Both the position numbers and the translations under genes were made by a program. The notes beneath the pieces are model-generated. The model was given only the letters and a program-made list of their open reading frames with translations, had not been told where the DNA came from and ran no database searches. A stretch of 64,000 nucleotides of DNA, from the NCBI GenBank assembly GCA_031367505.1, contig JANLPY010000421.1:1-64000 (forward strand). The letters run 5' to 3'. The DNA is from JAKFWF01 sp031367505 (GTDB lineage Bacteria > Pseudomonadota > Alphaproteobacteria > Rhizobiales > Hyphomicrobiaceae). This document shows positions 59,187-64,000 of this stretch, one piece after another; position 1 is the stretch's first letter, and every line of letters begins with the position of its first letter.

Positions 59187-60449
59187 TCACCCATAAGTCC
59201 GCTCATCCGAGATCACCTTGCCGTCATTCGGCAACGTGCCCGGCGCTGCGATCGCAACTTCGCCCTTGAGCTTGGTCAGATCGACGATCGATTGAGCCAG
59301 CTTGGCGGCCAACGCAGGATCGGTTGAGGAGCTTTCCGCCCGCAGCGTCATCGCGTCCTGCTCGCCGACTCGAGTGACGACCAAGCGCAGTCGCCCAAGT
59401 TCTGGGTGACGCTTGCCGATGGCGGCGATTTGCTCGGGGTGAACGAACATGCCCTTCACCTTCGTCGTTTGGTCGGCGCGGCCGAGCCACCCCTTGATGC
59501 GCATGTTGGTGCGCCCGCATGGGCTCACTCCCGGCAGCACCGCCGACATGTCGCCGGTGGCGAAGCGGATCATCGGGTAGTCGCGGTTGAACGAGGTGAC
59601 GACGACCTCCCCAACTTCGCCTGCAGCGAGTGGCTCGCCGGTACCGGGGCGCACGATCTCCAGGATCACGCCCTCGTCGACGATCATGCCGTCGGTGATG
59701 CCGTTCGGCCCGACGCTTTCATAAGCGATGAGGCCGAGGTCGGCCGTGGCGTAAGCCTGCGTGCAGGTGATGCCGCGATCCTTGTACTCCTGGCGCAATG
59801 ATGGGAACAGCGCACCACCCGACACGAATGCCTTTTTGAAAGATGACGCGTCGCGGCCGGCTTCCTTGGCTTTATCGAGTAGGATTTTCAGGTAATCCGG
59901 TACGCCAGTATAGGCGGTAGGTCGTAGGTGCTCGATGGCGTCGAGCTGTTGTTCGGTGTTGCCGGGTCCGGCCGGAATGACAGCGCAACCGAGCGCGCGG
60001 GCGCCGGCATCCATGATCCATCCGCCAGGCGTCAGGTGATAGGCGAAGGTGTTGTGGACGATGTCGTGCTTGGTGAAGCCGGCCGCTGCCATCGCGCGCG
60101 CCGAGCGCCACCAGTCGGCACCAAAACCTTCCGGCTCGAAGATCGGGCCGGGCGAAACACAAATGCGGCCGACGTTGCCCGGCTCGTTGATCGCGAAGTT
60201 GCCGAACGGTGGCGACTTCGATTGCGCGTCCTTCAAATCGGATTTTCGCAGTACGGGGAGTGTCGCCAGTGCCGCGCGTGAGGTGATCGACTTGGCATCG
60301 ACGCCGTTCAGATGCGCAGCCCACCCCGGCGCCTTGCTCATCGCCCGCTCGATCAGCGACGGCAGCATGTTGAACAGCGCCTGCTCCCGTGAGCCCGGAT
60401 CGCGCGTTTCGAGTTGGTCGAAGTGGGGGGAGGGCATGGCGGTACTCAC
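59187..60449 (-). CDS. PaaK-like AMP-binding enzyme with degenerate phosphate loop
   Basis: A 420-residue protein related to phenylacetate-CoA ligase: FAYHLTPGGWIMDAGARALGCAVIPAGPGN, the AMP-binding AYATADLGLIAYES, the FATGDMSAV aspartate region and the C-terminal IKGWLGRADQTTKVKGMFVHP are all in order. The A3 phosphate loop, normally SSGTTG, is replaced by VSPGPIFEPEG (near residue 97). Either it uses another way to bind ATP or the enzyme has changed activity. It lies 42 bp from the Bug-type gene on the same strand. Confidence 0.82.
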   Translation of the reverse strand: MSTAMPSPHFDQLETRDPGSREQALFNMLPSLIERAMSKAPGWAAHLNGVDAKSITSRAALATLPVLRKSDLKDAQSKSPPFGNFAINEPGNVGRICVSPGPIFEPEGFGADWWRSARAMAAAGFTKHDIVHNTFAYHLTPGGWIMDAGARALGCAVIPAGPGNTEQQLDAIEHLRPTAYTGVPDYLKILLDKAKEAGRDASSFKKAFVSGGALFPSLRQEYKDRGITCTQAYATADLGLIAYESVGPNGITDGMIVDEGVILEIVRPGTGEPLAAGEVGEVVVTSFNRDYPMIRFATGDMSAVLPGVSPCGRTNMRIKGWLGRADQTTKVKGMFVHPEQIAAIGKRHPELGRLRLVVTRVGEQDAMTLRAESSSTDPALAAKLAQSIVDLTKLKGEVAIAAPGTLPNDGKVISDERTYG

Positions 60450-60521
60450 AGCACAGGTTCAGCTTAAGGTGTGCTTGTGATAGGGTGTGAGTGCGAACGC
60501 GGTCAATTGGAGAATAGGCTG

Positions 60522-61085
60522 GTGGGTGAAGCCGAAACCAAGCGGATGACAAAGCCGGAGTTCCTCGAGTGGCAGCAGCGCCAAGACAAGCTGTATGAGC
60601 TGGTCGATGGCGTGCCGTTTCTGCCGATGAAAATGATGACCGGCGCGTCGAGCAACCATGATCGCACGGTGGTTAATGCGATTGCGCATTTGCGCAACGC
60701 GCTGCGCGGCAAGTCCTGCCGGCCAACGACCGATGATATCGCAGTGGACATCCCGGCAGGCGGTTATCGCCGCCCGGACGTTACGGTTGAATGCGGCAAG
60801 CCCGGCCCGCGCGATACCACCGCCGCCGAGCCGCGGGTGGTGATCGAAGTGCTGTCACCCTCGACAATGGGGTTCGACCGATTCCGCAAACTCGAAGAAT
60901 ACAAGACAGTGCCGTCGATCCAGGTGATCTTGATCGTCGATACGGAGAAGCCGCAAGTCGTCGTGCATCGACGGGGAGCGAGTGGTTGGACCTTCGAGGC
61001 AATCGAAGGGCTAGCGGCGACCATCCGCCTCCCCGAGATAGATGCCGATCTGCCGATGGCTGAGCTTTATGACGGGGTTGGGTAG
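60522..61085 (+). CDS. Uma2-family PD-(D/E)XK nuclease-like protein
   Basis: A 187-residue member of the Uma2/DUF820 family, related to PD-(D/E)XK endonucleases. The acidic motif is RRPDVTVECG with RVVIEVLSPST at about residues 85-115. The starting GTG at 60522 has GGAG nine bases upstream and gives GEAETKRMTKPEFLEWQ as the N-terminus, as in relatives. The role is unknown; such genes often exist in many copies. It is followed within 10 bp by the palindromic repeat. Confidence 0.85.
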   Translation: MGEAETKRMTKPEFLEWQQRQDKLYELVDGVPFLPMKMMTGASSNHDRTVVNAIAHLRNALRGKSCRPTTDDIAVDIPAGGYRRPDVTVECGKPGPRDTTAAEPRVVIEVLSPSTMGFDRFRKLEEYKTVPSIQVILIVDTEKPQVVVHRRGASGWTFEAIEGLAATIRLPEIDADLPMAELYDGVG

Positions 61086-61092
61086 GGGGTAC

Positions 61093-61220
61093 GTAGGTTG
61101 GGTTAGCGCTATTTTCTCGGCGCGTAACCCAACACTATACGAGTGGTCATAGACGTTGGGTTACGGGCATTATACGGTGAAGCGATGTGCATGATCAGCG
61201 GTCGCCCTAACCCAACCTAC
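61093..61220. repeat. Palindromic repeat element, complete copy A
   Basis: A 128-bp element with ends GTAGGTTGGGTTA and TAACCCAACCTAC, which are inverted repeats. In the middle, GTAACCCAACA is followed 27 bp later by GTTGGGTTACGGGC. Copy B (62539-62666) has the same length and design. It sits between the Uma2-like gene and an orphan gene. Confidence 0.88.
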
Positions 61221-61234
61221 AGAAGCGGATTATT

Positions 61235-61759
61235 ATGATGGGCGGGGTGAATACAGAAAGTGATGTCGATCAGATTATCGCCCAGTTCAAGGCAGAAGCG
61301 CTCAATCCAATAGGTCCATGTGGCTCGTGGGTTATCGAGGCCAACATAAAACCTGACCCTCGGGCCGGTTCGAATGATATCCCGGTCCGGCGTGGAACTC
61401 GTAAATTTCGCGGAGGCGCAAAAGTCCATACCGTTGGGCTTCACGCTGGAGCAGGGCAACACATTGCTGTTGTTGGGCGTCATCGGAGTGCGCGCGACTA
61501 TTTGTGGTGTGTAATACCGGTGGTTCTACTGGAGTGTTTGAGATCAAAAGTTTTATACAGTCCAGGCATCGCAAAACTGATGTGTCAGGCGCTAACTGAC
61601 GGTTCGGATCGTAAGACCCGACCTCCAAGACGCGATTGTTTTTTTGAAACTCTCGAAAAGGCCGAAGCGGCAATGAATTCGATTCAAGCGAACATCGATT
61701 ACCTATCGAAGCAAACTAAATTAGTAAAGATTGAGGACAGCGATTTGCCTGTTACTTGA
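61235..61759 (+). CDS. Orphan hypothetical protein
   Basis: A 174-residue protein of unknown function. It starts 15 bp after the palindromic repeat, and its base use is more AT-rich than its neighbours. The segment GTRKFRGGAKVHTVGLHAGAGQHIAVVGRHR followed by a hydrophobic CVIPVVLLECL block recalls small immunity-type proteins of contact-dependent systems, but I cannot prove this. No toxin gene is next to it. The C-terminus is helical. An alternative ATG is at 61238. Confidence 0.5.
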   Translation: MMGGVNTESDVDQIIAQFKAEALNPIGPCGSWVIEANIKPDPRAGSNDIPVRRGTRKFRGGAKVHTVGLHAGAGQHIAVVGRHRSARDYLWCVIPVVLLECLRSKVLYSPGIAKLMCQALTDGSDRKTRPPRRDCFFETLEKAEAAMNSIQANIDYLSKQTKLVKIEDSDLPVT

Positions 61760-61792
61760 ATCCCGTATTTTCCCGCCCTCCTCATCCACTTC

Positions 61793-62476
61793 CTACCCCA
61801 CCATCTCTGCAACGATTGCATCGATATGCGCGGCGGCGCAGTCGACGGCTGGGAAGCCGGCGGTCGTTTCGTTGAAAACGAGATTGAGGTCGGTGCCGGC
61901 AAGTAGGATCGCCTCAACATTTTCGCGAGCGATCAACTCGTGCGCGATTTCACGAAGCTTCGCGACGTTCTCCGGTGATGTTCGCCCCTGCTGCGCCAGT
62001 TCCAGATAAATGCGATGGATCTCGTCGACTTCCGCATCACGCGGCCTGACGACATCGAACGCTTCCAGGGCGCCGAATAGGTTCTGATCGATCGTAAAGC
62101 GCGTGCCGAACGGCGCTACGCGCTTAAGTTGGCGTTCATGCAGTTTATTGGCAGTCACTTGAAGTATATCGACGATCGGCAACGCGACCCGGCCTCTTAA
62201 TTGCTCAAGGCAAATGTGCGGGGTGAGGGCTGGAATGGCGAAAAACGTTGCCCCAGCCGACGCTACCTCGCCGGCGAACCCGGCGAGGTACGCCGCCAAG
62301 TCTTCGATGCGACCGGCCGTCACTAACGCCAAGGCGTTCGGTGCGTGCGCATGCGCGATAGTCAGCCGAGGCGCGATGCTTCTTTTGGCACACGCCGCGG
62401 CGATCGCCTCGTAGTAGATCACCGTCGCCCCAACACCCAAGCCACCAATTAATCCGAAGTGCTTGCTGGATTGCAT
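61793..62476 (-). CDS. Asp/Glu racemase-family protein lacking both catalytic cysteines
   Basis: A 227-residue aspartate/glutamate/hydantoin racemase-fold protein (LIGGLGVGATVIYYEAI at the N-terminus). In active racemases a Cys stands in PCNTxH and another in GCTEL; here these read IPALTPH and LAGTDLN. Neither catalytic Cys is kept, so it is unlikely to racemise aspartate or glutamate by the usual route. It lies between the orphan gene and the second palindromic repeat, facing leftward. Confidence 0.82.
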   Translation of the reverse strand: MQSSKHFGLIGGLGVGATVIYYEAIAAACAKRSIAPRLTIAHAHAPNALALVTAGRIEDLAAYLAGFAGEVASAGATFFAIPALTPHICLEQLRGRVALPIVDILQVTANKLHERQLKRVAPFGTRFTIDQNLFGALEAFDVVRPRDAEVDEIHRIYLELAQQGRTSPENVAKLREIAHELIARENVEAILLAGTDLNLVFNETTAGFPAVDCAAAHIDAIVAEMVG

Positions 62477-62538
62477 GGTATCGGCTCCTTACAGATTTAA
62501 GGCAGCCAGCGCTTCCGTCTTATGATGGGTACCGGCGC

Positions 62539-62666
62539 GTAGGTTGGGTTAGAGCGCCCTCTTGGCGGTCGTAACCCAACATATTACGGGTGGTCGAAGT
62601 TGTTGGGTTACGGGCGTTAAGCGGCTGAGCGAGGTGCACGTTCAGGCACGCCCTAACCCAACCTAC
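62539..62666. repeat. Palindromic repeat element, complete copy B
   Basis: A 128-bp element with GTAGGTTGGGTTA at the left and TAACCCAACCTAC at the right, and internal GTAACCCAACA and GTTGGGTTACGGGC. It matches copy A in length and arrangement, with scattered differences between the words. It lies between the racemase-like gene and livF. Confidence 0.88.
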
Positions 62667-62708
62667 TGCCGCCGTGCTTGTGCATGCAATGAGTCGGCGC
62701 ATCCACCC

Positions 62709-63563
62709 TCAAGCCAGCCAACGCTTCCGGCGCTTATAGCTTTTCCCATCGCGGAAATTCTTGCGGTCGCCGGTGCCGACGCCGAGGTAGAACTCCTTGA
62801 CGTCTTCGTTCTCGCGCAGCGCTTTCGCTTCGCCATCCATGACGACGCGGCCGGTTTCGAGAATGTAGCCGTAGGTGGCGTACCTGAGCGCGACGTTGGT
62901 GTTCTGCTCCGCCAATAGAAAGCTCACGCCTTCCTTGGAATTGACGTCGCGCACGATTTCGAAGATCTGCTCGACGATCTGCGGGGCGAGACCCATCGAG
63001 GGCTCGTCGAGCAGGATCATCGTTGGATTGGCCATCAAGGCGCGGCCGATGGCGCACATCTGCTGCTCGCCGCCGGAGGTGTAGCCAGCTTGGCTCTCGC
63101 GGCGCTCCTTGAGGCGCGGGAAGTAGGCGTAGACTTTTTCAAGCGACTGGGCGATCGCCGCGCGGCCGTCCTTGCGGGTGAACGCGCCGGTCATCAGGTT
63201 GTCTTCGATCGACAAGTGGCCGAAGCAGTGGCGGCCTTCCATCACCTGGATGCAGCCGCGCTTGACGAGGTCGCTGGGCGATAGCTTATCGACGCGTTCG
63301 CCGTTGAACTCGATCGAACCCTTGGTCACGTCGCCACGTTCGCCGCGGATTAAATTCGAGATTGATTTGAGAGTGGTGGATTTGCCGGCGCCGTTGGCAC
63401 CGAGGATCGCGACGATGCCACCCCTTGGCACGGTCAGTGACACGCCCTTCAACACCAGAATCACGTGATCGTAGATCACCTCGATATTGTTGACCGAGAG
63501 GATCGGCTTTGCCAAGACGGCGGCGGGGGTCACATGAACGATGGGTGCGGCGACGGTGGTCAC
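62709..63563 (-). CDS. livF: Branched-chain amino-acid type ABC ATP-binding protein
   Basis: The LivF-type ATPase of a high-affinity branched-chain amino-acid or related importer, 284 residues. Walker A is GANGAGKST near residue 54, the signature is TSGGEQQMCAIGRALM, and Walker B is MILLDEPSMGLAP. A 20-residue N-terminal and a basic C-terminal extension (KNFRDGKSYKRRKRWLA) are longer than usual. It is followed leftward by a palindromic repeat. The binding protein gene starts to its right on the same strand, so it is part of a liv operon whose other genes lie past the edge. Confidence 0.9.
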   Translation of the reverse strand: MTTVAAPIVHVTPAAVLAKPILSVNNIEVIYDHVILVLKGVSLTVPRGGIVAILGANGAGKSTTLKSISNLIRGERGDVTKGSIEFNGERVDKLSPSDLVKRGCIQVMEGRHCFGHLSIEDNLMTGAFTRKDGRAAIAQSLEKVYAYFPRLKERRESQAGYTSGGEQQMCAIGRALMANPTMILLDEPSMGLAPQIVEQIFEIVRDVNSKEGVSFLLAEQNTNVALRYATYGYILETGRVVMDGEAKALRENEDVKEFYLGVGTGDRKNFRDGKSYKRRKRWLA

Positions 63564-63622
63564 GGGAGCTACCTCGATTGGTCAGCTTCAAGTCTAGCAA
63601 AGGCTTTAGCTGGCGTTCGTTG

Positions 63623-63690
63623 CCGGGACCATGCAGCAACCACGAGATTATCGCGTTGCTGCATGGTGGGTCCCGGGGACAAGCCCCGGG
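63623..63690. repeat. Hairpin-forming dispersed repeat in the livF leader
   Basis: ACCATGCAGCAAC (63628-63640) and GTTGCTGCATGGT (63655-63667) form a perfect 13-bp stem. CCCGGGG/CCCCGGG (63672-63690) follows directly. The motif GGGACAAGCCCCGGGATGACA is widespread in intergenic DNA of Bradyrhizobium-like genomes as far as I remember. It may also act as a transcript attenuator or processing signal between the binding-protein gene and livF. Confidence 0.7.
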
Positions 63691-63702
63691 ATGACAGTTG
63701 AG

Positions 63703-64000
63703 TTATTCAACCTTCGAGCAGTCGCGCGGCTCGATCTTTCGCTCGGCGGCGTACTTCGTCGCGGTCTCCTTGATCATCGGGCCGATTACAGCGTTGTCCG
63801 CTGTGTACCAATCCGAGATCACCTTCCAGGCCTTGCCGTCCCACTGGTGGACCTTGGCCTTGGCCGCGCCGCCTTCGTGATCAGCACACGAGAACTTCAG
63901 TGGCAGAAGCATGCCGTCAAAGCCGAGCTCCTTGATGCGCTCCGCCGTCAAGTTCAGGTTTTCCATGCCCCAGCGAACTTGCTCGCTGGTGAGCGGCTTG
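63703..64000 (-). CDS. Branched-chain amino-acid ABC substrate-binding protein (C-terminal part)
   Basis: The last 98 codons of a type 1 periplasmic binding protein; the 5' part lies beyond the right edge. It reads into the window as SEQVRWGMENLNLTAERIKELGFDG. SCADHEGGAAKAKVHQWDGKAWKVISDWYT and a final IEPRDCSKVE are typical of the C-terminal lobe of Leu/Ile/Val-type binding proteins. It lies 139 bp before livF on the same strand, with a hairpin repeat between them. The identification is by neighbourhood and pattern. Confidence 0.8.
   Translation of the reverse strand, partial: KPLTSEQVRWGMENLNLTAERIKELGFDGMLLPLKFSCADHEGGAAKAKVHQWDGKAWKVISDWYTADNAVIGPMIKETATKYAAERKIEPRDCSKVE

Noticed and set aside
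63628..63690. Intrinsic terminator after the binding-protein gene
   Set aside because: The stem is long, but no T-run follows on the minus strand, and the sequence is a dispersed repeat.

Overview
The window looks like chromosomal DNA of an alphaproteobacterium of the Hyphomicrobiales (Rhizobiales), most likely near the Bradyrhizobium/Xanthobacteraceae group. The evidence is the fairly high GC, a ppsR-origin-hemE arrangement as in Caulobacter and Rickettsia, the mnmE-mnmG-rsmG-parA-parB block, a two-domain DMGDH-type enzyme, and liv- and Tct-type uptake genes. No rRNA, tRNA, CRISPR array, prophage or intact insertion sequence was seen.

Region 1 (1-30 kb) is the origin-proximal housekeeping core. 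It runs mltA (cut by the left edge), a Tim44-like gene, fxsA, secB, dnaQ, coaE, maf, ppsR, then a candidate replication origin (5731-6140), hemE, hemJ, an adenosine kinase, coaA, hisE, parB, parA, rsmG, mnmG, mnmE, a GT39-like membrane protein, a GNAT gene, rho, an FMN hydroxyacid dehydrogenase, holA, lptE, leuS, fic and a yggS-type gene. At least four ParB-binding parS sites lie 4-12 kb from the candidate origin, so replication start and segregation centre sit together. Between hemJ and the adenosine kinase is a strongly structured RNA candidate (8325-8620) that resembles the omega-RNA/HEARO class without a nuclease gene. A 72-bp-periodic degenerate tandem repeat precedes fic.

Region 2 (29-49 kb) is mixed metabolism: a beta-lactamase-fold hydrolase, CDGSH and TusA small proteins, an aldo/keto reductase, an SDR, an isolated boxA with a perfect palindromic operator, an FGE-like protein without the usual cysteines, and a leftward operon of a DapA-like aldolase, two ABC permeases, a creatininase-like amidohydrolase, a phosphodiesterase and an ABC ATPase with no binding protein. 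A ubiH-type monooxygenase, an acyl-CoA thioesterase and the nitrogen-regulated glnK-amtB pair (sigma-54 promoter) follow.

Region 3 (48.5-64 kb) holds an L,D-transpeptidase, an OmpR-type regulator, a dimethylglycine dehydrogenase-like enzyme, a cyclic-nucleotide-binding protein, a probable small RNA with C-rich anti-Shine-Dalgarno loops (minus strand, about 53138-53285), lolA, ftsK, an aminotransferase, a Bug-type binding protein, a PaaK-like protein, an Uma2 nuclease-like gene, an orphan gene and a racemase-like gene between two 128-bp palindromic repeats, livF and the 3' end of a liv binding-protein gene cut by the right edge.
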